The notes under the pieces were generated by a model. The model worked only from the letters and a program-made list of their open reading frames with translations. It had not been told where the DNA came from and did no database searches. Made by a program: the position numbers and the translations under genes. 64,000 nucleotides of DNA, taken from NCBI GenBank assembly GCA_017506865.1, contig JAFCMP010000555.1, positions 1 through 64,000 on the forward strand, in the 5' to 3' direction. The stretch comes from Tribonema minus (lineage: Eukaryota > Sar > Xanthophyceae > Tribonematales > Tribonemataceae). Positions within the stretch are counted from its first letter, which is position 1, and each line of letters begins with the position of its first letter. Positions 1 through 10,596 of this stretch are shown here, piece by piece.

Positions 1-171
1 GCCTCACTGGGGAGGGGTCACCTCTGAAACGCAAACGGAACAGCGCAACCACGGGCTGAATACTGGCTTGTGGTGGTGGCAGGTCAAAGCTGCACGCCAA
101 TCTGACACACGCCGCAGACGCCGCCATGGTGTTGGCCGTTGGGTACGCCTAGTGATACCGCCGCCGCCACC

Positions 172-350
172 GATCCGGGCCCGCCGCCAATCCCGGGCCC
201 GCCGCCGATCCCGGGCCCGCCGCCGATCCCGGGCCCGCCGCCGATACCGGGCCCCCCGCCGATACCGGGCCCGCCGCCGATACCGGGCCCACCGCCGATA
301 CCGGGCCCGCCGCCGATACCGGACCCGCCACCGATACCCGGCCCGCCACC
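172..350 (+). repeat. 18-bp minisatellite encoding PGPPPI repeats
   Basis: About ten tandem 18-base units of the form CCCGGGCCCGCCGCCGAT. In the LINE frame they encode repeated Pro-Gly-Pro-Pro-Pro-Ile; the reverse strand is equally open. The tract lies upstream of the first in-frame ATG (361), so it may be 5' UTR rather than protein. Confidence 0.85.
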
Positions 351-360
351 ACCTCAGCTG

Positions 361-3300
361 ATGGCCCAGAGCTCTAGACCGCGGCCGATGCCAGAGGTGC
401 CAGTGTGCAGTCAGGTTGCAGAGCTGTGCAGAAGCATGCGCAGACTACACTTGTCGTCAGCCGACTCGGACGAGCCTCAGGGCAGTGGCAGCCACGCGCA
501 CGTCAAGAAGCGCCGCCGCCATCTGTCTAGCCCAGGTGCCGCTAATCACTGTGACAGGGGATGCTCACAGACGAAGCGCCCGCGGCATCAGCCTGCCAGT
601 GACTCGGAGTCTCAAGCGGCGAGTTTACGGGAGGCACTGCCGCCAGCAGCGATGATTGTACTGAGCTTGGTGGTACTACCGCCACCAGCGGCAAATAAAC
701 GCCGTCGGGCGACACTGCCGCCGGATTCACCAGTAGCGACAACGCCAATGCCAAAACGACGTTCGCGGCGGAAAACGCCTTTAGTGACGGCTGCCACTGC
801 CGCACCAGCGGCGGGGCCCGCACCGGCCAACCCGGTGGTTGCACAGCCACGGACGACTGTCACAGCCGCCGCTGCATGCGGTCGCAAGGTTACCTCCGAC
901 TTAACGGCGGCGGCAACGCCACGTGCGGCAGACATGGTGCCAAAACCGCCGGCAGGCGCTGCCGCATCAGATGGCCAACGCGGGGCAGCTGCATCCCGGC
1001 GGGGTCGGCGTCGCGGCGCCAGCGCCGGGCCGCCCCTGGGACGCCTCGGAAGCATTGGCAGCATCAACCGCCCAGAGTCGCCGTCTGGCAAACTGAGTGC
1101 GCTGGCAAAGGCGGTCACCACGACCGTGCCCGTACCGATGGAAGTTGGCGAACCTACCAGTGGGCCAGCGGGTCACCAGAGACGGATCACGTCGCGGCCT
1201 TCGCAGCCAGCTAGCAGCGGCGCCTCTCCCCAGTGGCATCCCGGTCCTCAGCCGATGGAGGTCACCGCAGCGGAAACCCCATGTACTGCAGACATGGTGA
1301 CAACAGCACCAGCGGCCGCAGCGGCTGCTGCACCGGGCGGCGAACGTGGGGCGGCTGCACCCCGGCGGGGTCGGCGCCGCGCCAGCGCCCAAAGCACTGG
1401 CAGCGTCACCCGTCCAGAGCCACAGTCTGGCGGTGCGCTGGCAAAGCCGGTCACCGTGACCATGCCTGTACCGATGGAAGTTGGCGAACCTGGGCCGGCG
1501 GGTCACCAGAGACGAATCACGTCCCGGTCTTTGCAGCCAGCTGGCAGCGGCGCCTCTCTGTCAGGCGGCAGCGTCACCTCTGACGGTAACAGTCGCAACG
1601 GGCACCCAATATCCGGCATCACCGCTATGACAGTTTTGGCGCCCGCCAAGACACCCGCTGCCAACCGGAAGGTCAATATCCCGGGGCTGGACTGCCGCAT
1701 GTGCGACAAGTTCATAGTGCGAGCAAATCCTCAGGCCCCGGGAAAGAATTGCCCAGCGGCACACGCATGTGCACACCAGCGCACGCGCCACACAGGGAAA
1801 GGGAAGCAATTTGCAGAACTGCATGTTCAGCTTTTCCTAGACCACCGACCAATATACGGCGGCCTAGAGCAGGTCTGCGACGGGTGCGGCAACCTCTTCA
1901 TCAGACGCACAGCAGCAAGCGCCACGACACCATCTGGTGATCTAGGGGCCCTGGACCAGTGCGACGCGTGGCGCTGCGCCGACTGCCTCGCAGGCCCGGT
2001 CGCCGCGACAGCATGCACACTGTCAGGCTGTGACCGTGCATCAGGCCATGATCACATTGCTGACATACACACCCGACCAACGACATGCGCGGCGGCAGCG
2101 GGTGGTGCAGCTGTTGGTGGGGGGAATAGCCTGAAGCCAACAGCCGCGCTGCTCGCCGCCGCTAGCAAATGTGGTCCCATACGCAAATTCCTCGGATGCG
2201 AGCACCTGGGGGTAGACCCCAGGCAAGCCCATGCATCTACGTTGGACGGTGTGGCAGATGCGCCGCTGCCGAGACTGACCCGGAGCAGCACAATGGGTGT
2301 GCTGCCTGGCGAAAGTCGTGCTAGCGATAGCGGCGCAACGATGTCAAGCAACGATCGTGTGCCCAGCACACCTGGCAGTGCCGCAGCTGCTGTCGCAGCG
2401 GGCGCTCAGTCTAGCGAATGCCCCAGGGACCCGACGGGATCACACTGGCAAGGCCTGCTGGGGGCGGCTGGCGCACTCGCGCGCAGGGTACGTGCACTGG
2501 CCCTTGCCCCCAATCGGGCACGCGTCACGGTGCTTTGCGCTTGGCCGACGGGTACCAAGCTTGGACCCTGCCGCACGTCACGCCGACTGCATATGCGGCC
2601 GGCGCCCAGCGACGCGCCAGCAACACAGACCCTGCTGGGCCGGACTTCCTGCGCACCGCTGGTGAGTCAGATGCATGACCTGACGGTCACGTTCAGCTTG
2701 CTCTCCCTCCGAGAAGAAGGTAATGACCTGGCAACGGTGTTTGACCAACTCTCCCTTAGGGAACCGGTCGTTGCCAGGTCGCCTCGCCAGCCAGCCGGGA
2801 AACGTGGTGAGTCAGACGTAACGCAGGCTGGTGATAACAGCACCCACGCAACAATGACCGAGACAGCACCTGTCACGGCTATGGTTGCCAGTGGAAAGCG
2901 CAGTCGACGCAGAGGTAAACACAGACGGCGGACGCAGGAGCGACAGGCCCAGTGCGACAATTCTCGTGCACCCCTGGCACCAGCCACCACACCGCCGAGG
3001 GGCGGTGCCTCTGCCCCCTCAGCACCAATATCCGGGCCGGCGAAGGTCACCACCGTGACGGTGGCGACCCGGATACCCTCAACCGTGTGCCATACAGTCA
3101 CCGTGGAGGAGCAGCAAGACGCGCTGGCAAAAGCCACCAACTATGGTTTTCCCACTTGGCACACGGGCCTGCAGGCACTCCACAAACAGGCGCTTGGGGA
3201 AAACACAGCGACGCTAGCACGTGGTGGGGAGCTTCGCCCCGTGAGCAACGTGGGCAACGGCAACTGCCTGATTCATACAGCTCTACACGGCATAGACAGC

Positions 3301-6300
3301 GTCGCAGTTGAGCACGGACTGCCGGCCCCAGCACTGGTGATTGCCATGCGAGAGGCACTGCTGGACGGGATGGTGGCATACGTCACGCAGGGGGCGGGCA
3401 AACAAGGGGCCAGCATGTCATCGATGCGTCAACTGACCGCGCATGCAGCAGCCCAACCTGCGTGTACACGTGAACAATTCGACACGTACGGGACACGCGC
3501 TCGCTGCCTCGCAATCGAGTACGGCACAAATGAAACGGACAGCGCGGACAGCGGGCACACGCTCCTGCTGCAACGCCTACAGGAAGAGGGCGTGTGGGGA
3601 CGGCCCCTCGGTTTGTCTGTGTGGGCCATTGTTGCAGCGGTCTACGCGGTCTCGGTGACGGTGTGGCAGGCCGAGCCTCAGGCCACTGGCAGCACGCAAA
3701 AATCAACAGGGCTGGTGCTGGCACAACTGATGGGGCTGCCAGCGGTATTCGCACCGGCAACTCCAGCTCAGCCTGACTGCCATCTGGATGTGCTGTGGAC
3801 GCCGCCTGGGCTATATACAAATGTGGGACACTTTGAACTGCTTGTCGCCCCTGCGGCAGCTCCGCCCTTGCCAACCACTATGACAGCGTCGGCGACCACT
3901 CAAGCTAACAGCACCCACATCACGGCTCCGAGTCGGACACAGCCCCGTACTGCGCTGCAGTTGCCACAGCAGCCTGAGCCACTGAGGTGTCCTTTATGCA
4001 CACTGGCATTTTGGCAGCTTGGTCAGAAAGAGGACAGCAAACAGCGAGGCAAACTGTCAGCTGCGAGCCGCATGGCACCGGTAGTGGCCCACTTCAACGG
4101 TGGTAGCTGCACGAGGTCGATGCTGAACCCTGAGGCGAGCACATCACACTGTCAGCAAAATCTGGCGGCAGCATACGCCAAGGGCATCCGGCAGCAGGTT
4201 GATCACGACCCATCCGGTGACCGTGCCCCTTCAGGCAGCAGTACCTGCAACACTGGGGCACACCATGCCAAGCGTGTGCAGGAGATGAGCACCATGTATG
4301 GTTGCACGGCAGAAGACTTCCTACGGGCGGTAAGGAAGCTGAGTGCATGCACAGGTGCCTGCGGTCTGGTCCATATGTCAGCCAGCGCGGGGCAGAGGCA
4401 ATGCGCGCTGACCTCGCCATGCCACACGTGTCGACGGAATGGAAGCGCCCCCACGCGCGCACGCCCGGCAGTACCCCCGGGCCAGTCCGAGGGCGGGGGT
4501 GCGGGTAGCGACGGCGCGGCCGCGGCGGCGGGGGCTGCCGCAGCGACACCTCCAAAGCCACCGGCGGTGCCGGCTAGTGGCGCTGCCAACTCAAAGTCCA
4601 GCAAGAAACGCCCGGCGGCCACGGCAACCGGCGCGCAACGCCGGCGCCGAACGGCAGCTGCTGCAGCACCGCCTGGCAGCGCCGGCAGCCGCACTCAGTC
4701 TAACAGCCTAAGGCTGCAGGACAGCAGCCCCCCCCACGGGACGGCCGTGGGATGGGCGGACATGGACTTGGACCCGCCGGACGATGCCGCGTCACCGCCC
4801 CCCCCGACCACCACCACCAGTGGCAGGCCCTCAAAGCCCCAGTCACGAGCATCCCTGGCTTGGGACCTCTCGACGCCCTCGGTCGTCCACGCACTTGACC
4901 AGACCAATGAGGCGGATCTACTGCTGCTACGGTTCACCACGACTGCCAACCCCTTCCGCACTCAGCTGCAGTGCACCCAGTGGGCACGGCTAGTGGAGCA
5001 CGCCACACGACTACTGGCGGACGCCACAGACAGTGCACGTGAGGCGGCACGGGTGCGCCTCCACCATGGTGCCGGGGCGTTTGCTCATCAGGTTTCTCAG
5101 ACTCTAGTGCAGCGCGGCTACAGGCTGCTGCACCTGCTAGCAGCAATGGCCTTTGGTAGGCAACCGGAGGGAACCGGTATGCCGCCTGCGGCCCGGCTGG
5201 CAGCGTTGCTGTCTGGCGACTTTGCGGAGCTACTGAGAAAGACGCTGTCAGCAGCAGCGGCGCTGCGGGCCCCCAAACCAAACAACGCAGCTACGGCGTC
5301 GGCACAAACGAACTTCGATGCCGACTGGACGGAGGCTGACTCCAGGCAGCAAACAGCATGCGCTGCCCTCTCAGGCAAGCGACGGGGGGTAGGCCTGGCT
5401 GCCGCACGACTAGAGGCGCGTGAAGCATGCGCCCCAGCAGACGAGGTCACGGCACAGGTGCTGGCAGCAAAGCACCCTGAAACTGGCACCCGGCCCGGGG
5501 TAGTCGATACGCCAATGGAGCAAGTGCGCGGCCTGGTACGCGACGCCCGGCGGCACTGCTTGCACGGCGCAGGGGTGGCAACGACCGCCGGGCCCGCTGG
5601 CAGCGGCAGTCCCGTCTTCGAATCGGGTCAGGCGCATGATCGCAGCGATAGGCCTGAGGATGCTGCCAGCGCAGCCGGACGGCGCCTCGAGGTGGAGGCG
5701 ACAGACATACTGTCGACCTTGTCCGCAGCAGGGGCGGGGAAGGCAGGAGGGCTGGACGGCCTACGCTATGAACACCTCTTGATGGCCGCTGGGCCTGGTG
5801 CACCAGTGAAAGCAGCCACCCGCCCCGTGGGCAGTGCCTCGCCAGGACTAGCTGGTGATTCAGAATCGGATGTGATGGAACCGGCATTCGCCCATCACCT
5901 GGCCAAGGTGTTCACGACGCTGCTTGTTGAGCCCGAACTGCTGCCGGAGCAATCGCAACGGCTTCTCCGCGCCGCGGCCCTCTCAGGCATAGGACAGAAG
6001 CGGCGTCCGATCGCCTGCTCCAGTGTCTGGCGCAGACTCCTCGGGTCCACAGCGGCACGGGGTGTCAAGGGCAAAATATCGGGGCTGCTGGCCTCCATGT
6101 CGCAGTTTGGCGTAGGATACCGGTCTGGCGTCGAGCATGTGGCAGCGCGCGCGCGCGTGTGGCACGAGCTGTATGGCACCACAATCCAGCTGGACTGTGA
6201 GAACGCATTTAACAGTGTGGATCGCGCCGCCATTGTGCGGGGACTTATGCTCTTCTGTCCGGAGCTGCTCCCGCACTTTGAGTCCGTATACTGTGGTGAC

Positions 6301-8823
6301 ACTGCCCCAGAGATGCGAGTGGAGGTGAACGGTGAAGCTCGCATTATCTGCTCCCACCTAGGGTGCCAGCAAGGGGACCCTCTAGGGCCGCTGTACTTTG
6401 CAGTGGCAGCGGCATTCCTACTCTTCTACCCTGATGGAGTGAGTGCGACGCCCGGCAGTATGCCGGCCTACGGCCACAGCACAGCGGAACCGCCAGCCCC
6501 GCACTGCGCTTTCCTGGATGACCTCAACGTGCTGCAAGCTGCCTACTTCGACGATGCAGCGGCCGCTGGGGTGGCAGAGGTGATCCGTCGGCTTGCGGCA
6601 GGGGGCCTACGCGTTCGACCAGACAAGTCGCTGGCCATTGCCATGCGCGGCACAGTGTTTGATGAAGCGGCCAGAGCACGCCTGCGCGCCCTTGACATAC
6701 CGTTTGTGGACGCCACCATGCCAGAATCCAGTCAGGGCTTTACGTCGGTCGGGGTACCGGTAGGGCACCCAGCCTATGTGCATGCTGCCATGAGCAAGCA
6801 TCTTGTTGACGCAGGGACATGGCGATTGTCGTGGCAGCTAGCTGGGATGGCGCGGCATCACCTACAGGCAGCACAATTCATTCTGCGCAGGTCACTGACA
6901 AAGCGCATGGGCTTCTTAGCTCGGGTCGTTGACACGGCTTTGAGTGAGACATGGCTGCACGCATTTGACGGGTTCTGTGCATGGACGCTTGAACGCATGC
7001 TGCACCTGCACGGCTGCGCTACCGCGGCAGTCATGAAGTCACACCTGCTGGCCGCCTGCACTGCTGGTGACAATGAGGTAGCCAGCAGTGGCAGCGTGCT
7101 GGTATTGCCGCGCTTGGGCCCGCCAGAACTCACGGACATCGCAGTGCCACTGCGGGCGTCACGGTTGCCGGAGCGACGAGGCGGTCTGGGCATGCCGCTT
7201 TTGGGGCTACTGGCACCAGCCGCATACACGGCCCAGGCATGCACAACACTGCGGCCTGCAATAATTCATGCCACTGTGGCAGCAGGGGCCCTGAGGCTCG
7301 GCACTGACGAACACGGCGCAGTCACCTGGTTCGCGCAGCACTCATGCGCAATACGCGAGGACCAGGGACTGCCGCCAATCATCGAGGCCGTGCGACGCTC
7401 TACGCGAGCGCTGACAGCTGATGGCGGCGAAAAATCACGCACAGCTGTGGCCGAGCAGCTCCCAGCATCGTTGCTACGGTGGGCAGCGGATACAACGGCC
7501 GCAGCGTCGACGCTCCCCACTGCGGTGCAAGCGATCTACGCCGCAACTGCCGTCACGGAGACGGGGACCACTGAGCCAGCCCCACACACCCACGGCATTG
7601 TGCCTGGCGCCGAGGCGGCCGCTGCGGCGGCGACCGTACCTGGCCCTCAAGCCGCTGCCGCGGCTGCCTCTTCCACGCCCGCTAAAACACAAACTAGCGC
7701 GGAAGAAAGCAGCTGCAGCGGCGGGCAGGAGGACGACGACGACGACTGGGAGGCCTATGCTGACGAGATCTGCAGAAAGGTAGTGCCCCGCCGCCGGCGC
7801 GGTCACTTCACGCACGGACTACAAGCCGGCCTTTCAAATGTTCTTCGACGTCAATACGAGGACTGCCTGGTGGAGGACCTAGAGGCTGCCTCGGCTGGTG
7901 CCGTGGGCAAGCCGACGCAGGCTACACTTATTGGTGACTTGCGTGACACCAGCCGCCGCCGCCAACAGGCTAGCGCGCGGGTCCTGGCGCAGCTGCGCAG
8001 CCAGCGTGCGTCCGGGGCAATGGCGTGGATGAGCGTGCCACCCGCTGCCAATGACCGCCCGGGTGCGGCGCCCATGTCCAGTATGGCAGCAGCCACGATG
8101 ATTATGGTTGCGATCTTTATAGACGGGTGGGGCATACAGGGCGAGGTGTGCCCATGGCGGTGCAGTGACGTGAGCCCCACCTCCACGCATGCGATCAGCT
8201 GCCCCAGCCAGCACATACGGGGGCACAACGCGACACACACTGCCCAAAAGCGGTGCCTACAGCGCATCTTGAGACAGCACCATGTCTCTATTGTCCGCAA
8301 TGAGGACGCTAGCGTCTTCAAGGTACCGGGGTATCGGGCGGACACAGTCATTGACCCAGGGTGTCTGCACTTTAGCAGTGCATACCGTAACAAGGGAATA
8401 GTGCTAGACACAAGTGTGCGCGCACCCACAGCGAGCTCGTACCTGACAGGCAAAACAAATGCCTCGAACACGGACGGCTATGCTGCTGGGGTGGGGGAGG
8501 ACGCGAAGGTCAAGCACCACACCGGCACCTTGACGTCATCTTGGGCTTTTGTGCCATTCGTGCAGGAGTCGTACGGACGGCTGGGCAAGCAGACAAGCCT
8601 TTTTGTTAAGGAGTTGGCAATGCACTCAGCACTGTGCTCAGGGGGGGGGAAGGCAGATGTGTTACGCAAGGCCGGGTTAGCTAAGCGTCAGATCCACATT
8701 GAGCTGAGCATATCGCTGGCGCGGGAGTTGGCGGAGCGCGTCATGGCATACACACGTGGAGCGCGAATGCTGGGCTGTGTTGCGGCGCCGGTATCCAAAC
8801 TCCTAGGGCACAGCGCAGACTAG
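361..8823 (+). CDS. LINE polyprotein: Cys-rich fingers, OTU protease, reverse transcriptase, zinc knuckle, restriction-like endonuclease
   Basis: One uninterrupted frame ends with TAG at 8821-8823. The first in-frame ATG is at 361, but the frame is open from a stop at 103, so the proline-rich part before 361 would be translated only from a non-ATG start or after splicing. Parts in order: a basic, low-complexity N-terminus; Cys/His clusters at about 1690-2000; an OTU-like cysteine protease at about 3240-3845 (VGNGNCLIHTAL around the nucleophilic Cys, GHFELLV around the His; the usual Asp before the Cys is Asn); a C-x2-C finger near 3990; reverse transcriptase at about 5730-6800 (AGKAGGLDGLRYEHL, LDCENAFNSVDR, GCQQGDPLGPL, active site FLDDLN, then PDKS); a CCHC-like knuckle at about 8145-8215; and the RLE at about 8330-8620 (RADTVID, VLDTSVRAP, FVPFVQESYGRLG). 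The RT and RLE are expected to nick DNA and prime reverse transcription from the target. The role of the OTU domain is unknown. Confidence 0.9.
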   Translation: MAQSSRPRPMPEVPVCSQVAELCRSMRRLHLSSADSDEPQGSGSHAHVKKRRRHLSSPGAANHCDRGCSQTKRPRHQPASDSESQAASLREALPPAAMIVLSLVVLPPPAANKRRRATLPPDSPVATTPMPKRRSRRKTPLVTAATAAPAAGPAPANPVVAQPRTTVTAAAACGRKVTSDLTAAATPRAADMVPKPPAGAAASDGQRGAAASRRGRRRGASAGPPLGRLGSIGSINRPESPSGKLSALAKAVTTTVPVPMEVGEPTSGPAGHQRRITSRPSQPASSGASPQWHPGPQPMEVTAAETPCTADMVTTAPAAAAAAAPGGERGAAAPRRGRRRASAQSTGSVTRPEPQSGGALAKPVTVTMPVPMEVGEPGPAGHQRRITSRSLQPAGSGASLSGGSVTSDGNSRNGHPISGITAMTVLAPAKTPAANRKVNIPGLDCRMCDKFIVRANPQAPGKNCPAAHACAHQRTRHTGKGKQFAELHVQLFLDHRPIYGGLEQVCDGCGNLFIRRTAASATTPSGDLGALDQCDAWRCADCLAGPVAATACTLSGCDRASGHDHIADIHTRPTTCAAAAGGAAVGGGNSLKPTAALLAAASKCGPIRKFLGCEHLGVDPRQAHASTLDGVADAPLPRLTRSSTMGVLPGESRASDSGATMSSNDRVPSTPGSAAAAVAAGAQSSECPRDPTGSHWQGLLGAAGALARRVRALALAPNRARVTVLCAWPTGTKLGPCRTSRRLHMRPAPSDAPATQTLLGRTSCAPLVSQMHDLTVTFSLLSLREEGNDLATVFDQLSLREPVVARSPRQPAGKRGESDVTQAGDNSTHATMTETAPVTAMVASGKRSRRRGKHRRRTQERQAQCDNSRAPLAPATTPPRGGASAPSAPISGPAKVTTVTVATRIPSTVCHTVTVEEQQDALAKATNYGFPTWHTGLQALHKQALGENTATLARGGELRPVSNVGNGNCLIHTALHGIDSVAVEHGLPAPALVIAMREALLDGMVAYVTQGAGKQGASMSSMRQLTAHAAAQPACTREQFDTYGTRARCLAIEYGTNETDSADSGHTLLLQRLQEEGVWGRPLGLSVWAIVAAVYAVSVTVWQAEPQATGSTQKSTGLVLAQLMGLPAVFAPATPAQPDCHLDVLWTPPGLYTNVGHFELLVAPAAAPPLPTTMTASATTQANSTHITAPSRTQPRTALQLPQQPEPLRCPLCTLAFWQLGQKEDSKQRGKLSAASRMAPVVAHFNGGSCTRSMLNPEASTSHCQQNLAAAYAKGIRQQVDHDPSGDRAPSGSSTCNTGAHHAKRVQEMSTMYGCTAEDFLRAVRKLSACTGACGLVHMSASAGQRQCALTSPCHTCRRNGSAPTRARPAVPPGQSEGGGAGSDGAAAAAGAAAATPPKPPAVPASGAANSKSSKKRPAATATGAQRRRRTAAAAAPPGSAGSRTQSNSLRLQDSSPPHGTAVGWADMDLDPPDDAASPPPPTTTTSGRPSKPQSRASLAWDLSTPSVVHALDQTNEADLLLLRFTTTANPFRTQLQCTQWARLVEHATRLLADATDSAREAARVRLHHGAGAFAHQVSQTLVQRGYRLLHLLAAMAFGRQPEGTGMPPAARLAALLSGDFAELLRKTLSAAAALRAPKPNNAATASAQTNFDADWTEADSRQQTACAALSGKRRGVGLAAARLEAREACAPADEVTAQVLAAKHPETGTRPGVVDTPMEQVRGLVRDARRHCLHGAGVATTAGPAGSGSPVFESGQAHDRSDRPEDAASAAGRRLEVEATDILSTLSAAGAGKAGGLDGLRYEHLLMAAGPGAPVKAATRPVGSASPGLAGDSESDVMEPAFAHHLAKVFTTLLVEPELLPEQSQRLLRAAALSGIGQKRRPIACSSVWRRLLGSTAARGVKGKISGLLASMSQFGVGYRSGVEHVAARARVWHELYGTTIQLDCENAFNSVDRAAIVRGLMLFCPELLPHFESVYCGDTAPEMRVEVNGEARIICSHLGCQQGDPLGPLYFAVAAAFLLFYPDGVSATPGSMPAYGHSTAEPPAPHCAFLDDLNVLQAAYFDDAAAAGVAEVIRRLAAGGLRVRPDKSLAIAMRGTVFDEAARARLRALDIPFVDATMPESSQGFTSVGVPVGHPAYVHAAMSKHLVDAGTWRLSWQLAGMARHHLQAAQFILRRSLTKRMGFLARVVDTALSETWLHAFDGFCAWTLERMLHLHGCATAAVMKSHLLAACTAGDNEVASSGSVLVLPRLGPPELTDIAVPLRASRLPERRGGLGMPLLGLLAPAAYTAQACTTLRPAIIHATVAAGALRLGTDEHGAVTWFAQHSCAIREDQGLPPIIEAVRRSTRALTADGGEKSRTAVAEQLPASLLRWAADTTAAASTLPTAVQAIYAATAVTETGTTEPAPHTHGIVPGAEAAAAAATVPGPQAAAAAASSTPAKTQTSAEESSCSGGQEDDDDDWEAYADEICRKVVPRRRRGHFTHGLQAGLSNVLRRQYEDCLVEDLEAASAGAVGKPTQATLIGDLRDTSRRRQQASARVLAQLRSQRASGAMAWMSVPPAANDRPGAAPMSSMAAATMIMVAIFIDGWGIQGEVCPWRCSDVSPTSTHAISCPSQHIRGHNATHTAQKRCLQRILRQHHVSIVRNEDASVFKVPGYRADTVIDPGCLHFSSAYRNKGIVLDTSVRAPTASSYLTGKTNASNTDGYAAGVGEDAKVKHHTGTLTSSWAFVPFVQESYGRLGKQTSLFVKELAMHSALCSGGGKADVLRKAGLAKRQIHIELSISLARELAERVMAYTRGARMLGCVAAPVSKLLGHSAD
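913..1557 (+). repeat. Two-copy internal duplication inside the LINE ORF
   Basis: Segments 913-1226 and 1270-1557 encode related blocks. Both have ADMV near the start, a basic RRGRRR patch, then VPMEVGEP and PAGHQRRITSR. The spacing and order match, so the N-terminal region grew by a tandem duplication of about 300 bases that has since diverged. Confidence 0.75.
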
Positions 8824-8903
8824 GCTGCTGCGTTGACGCAAGCTTTTCGATTGCATAGGCAACCCGGCCTCCCTTGGGCCTTTATAAATACAAGTCCATA
8901 CGT
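8824..8903 (+). other. LINE 3' UTR, conserved in three copies
   Basis: The 80 bases after the stop codon are almost identical at the 3' ends of copy 2 (21214-21293, - strand) and copy 3 (10597-10676, - strand). All three end in CCATACGT and then enter unrelated sequence. A conserved 3' UTR of this kind is the usual recognition site of the element's own reverse transcriptase; that role is inferred. Confidence 0.8.
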
Positions 8904-10596
8904 ACTTATGATCTTGTATTTATAGCAGCCCCAAGGTGGGCTTGATGCGTTGGATAAGAATGCAAAAAACTAAAATCGGACGGGCCCTTAGAGCCCTGCG
9001 TTGCAGGCTTGTACTAGACTCATGGGGGGCAGACACAGCGGCACCCAGTCTGAGCCACACCTATCGTAGCCGATGTCTCCATCTCTTGAGCGAAAACGCC
9101 GGAGGACCGCGGTTATGCCTCTAGTATACATTTGGGCCAGAGGCGCCCGGTCCTCGATTCCTTGCCTAAGCACGCCGCTGACGTGCCTGGCCGAGGTTCT
9201 CTTTCTTGCGTGTTCAAGCAAACGATCTACAGTGTGCCCTGATGCTATCCGTATCCCCATGTTCCAATATCCCCTGCTGCTGCCCAAAGCCGTATCCTCA
9301 CCACACGCGACTCCGCAGCTCCTGCTCACAGCCAGCATCTCCCATCCCCTTGCTGCCTGATGCACCCTCGCCACCATCAGCGCCACCGCGAGTGCTGCCG
9401 CACCTCTCGGTGCTAACGAGCAGTATATATTGTGTACTTGTGCAAGTCTCAGTGTTAAGGTTAAAGCATAACATTGTCAACCAGCTGTGCCAGATAAGTA
9501 TAGCATAGATTTCACAGCATTTGAAGTGATCGTGTATACTTGAGTGAACCTTTAACTTGACACCTTCAAAAGATTGCGGTGCAAACCAAGGTTATTGCGT
9601 TTGTTTGCTTACTTGCTGAAGCAATTGCTTGCAATAAGTCGTCATCGCAAGTCCCCCCCTTGCCCCACTATGGGATCGCCCTGTGTGTCTGGCTCACATA
9701 GAAGCCACTCTGCTCTATGCGTTTCCCATTCTCATTCCCCCTTCCCAACTTCTGCGCCATTCGCCGCAGCTGCATAAGTGAAAAAGCGCTTGATTGTTGC
9801 ACAGAAACTGCAACAGCGTCTCATGCAATGTCCGCGTTTGATGCTTCTGCGGTTGAACTAACAACGAATGAGTAAATGCAGGCCACTCACTGCAGCATGT
9901 CAAAACACATGCTTCGAAGTAATTGTTCTTTTGTACGGTAGAGGTTCAGTACATGGCACGTTTCACCGTGCTTGAATCTGCACGCCATGTCTCATGTAGC
10001 CCTAGGTGTGCCAGAATCAAGCACCCATAGTACAGATTTTTTTGGCACAGCTAAGTGTTGCTCATGACAGTGATTACTGCTTGCCATGTTGCTCCTGCCC
10101 CAATAACAAGCATGCCTGTGTCATGTTGAGCATGTATCACGCACTGACTGCACCGTGACTCCTTCGCTGTCCCTGCTGCACAGGACACCAACGCTTTGGA
10201 ACCTAACGAAACAGACTGCTGAGCTACTTGACAACACCGAGCGAACAAGTAAAGACTTGATTTGTTATCTGAACCAATGTACTTCTATGAAGCTGGCAAC
10301 ACTGAAGATTCTGATCCACACCATACACATCTGATAAGAGTTGTGTATTACATGGACTCATACGCAATGTAAGCCCAGCCCAACTCCCACTTTTGCATCG
10401 ACTTGCATCCGTTTTTCGCTCTTGATACAGTAGGGACACCAAGCTCAAGAACCTGTTTCACTTCTCAGTGCTTGCAAGCAGCTAATTCTGACTTGCATTG
10501 TTCAGGCGTGTTTCTACCACTTGAGTGAAGAGTGAGCTGAATGCTGTCATTGGTGTATAAGGTGCGCCACCATGCACAGGACGTTGTACGTCATGT
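8904..10596. other. No gene recognised between LINE copies 1 and 3
   Basis: About 1.7 kb of moderately AT-richer sequence. I see no convincing exon, RNA gene or repeat array on either strand; the ORFs are short and unconserved. It may be intron of the membrane-protein gene that continues at 10956. Confidence 0.5.

Larger units (their letters stand above)
1..8903 (+). mobile_element. RLE-type non-LTR retrotransposon (LINE), copy 1, nearly complete
   Basis: This is a long LINE read left to right. It holds one giant ORF and a short 3' UTR that ends ...CCATACGT at 8903. The end is set by comparison with two other copies (3' ends at 21214 and 10597, both on the - strand), which share the last 80 bases and then diverge. 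There is no poly(A) or microsatellite tail, which is common for RLE-encoding elements. The 5' end is not defined: no second copy reaches this far and the window edge cuts the region. Domain order (OTU protease, RT, zinc knuckle, RLE) places it among RLE LINEs (CRE/R4/NeSL/Utopia/Dualen neighbourhood). I saw no APE endonuclease and no RNase H, so it is not a full Dualen-type element. The intact ORF suggests recent activity. Confidence 0.9.

Noticed and set aside
172-350. Regular short repeats resembling a CRISPR array
   Set aside because: The units are contiguous with no spacers, encode PGPPPI in frame, and the genome is eukaryotic.
361-8823. APE endonuclease or RNase H domain in the LINE (Dualen-type)
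   Set aside because: I searched the protein for typical APE and RNase H motifs and saw none; only the RLE is visible.
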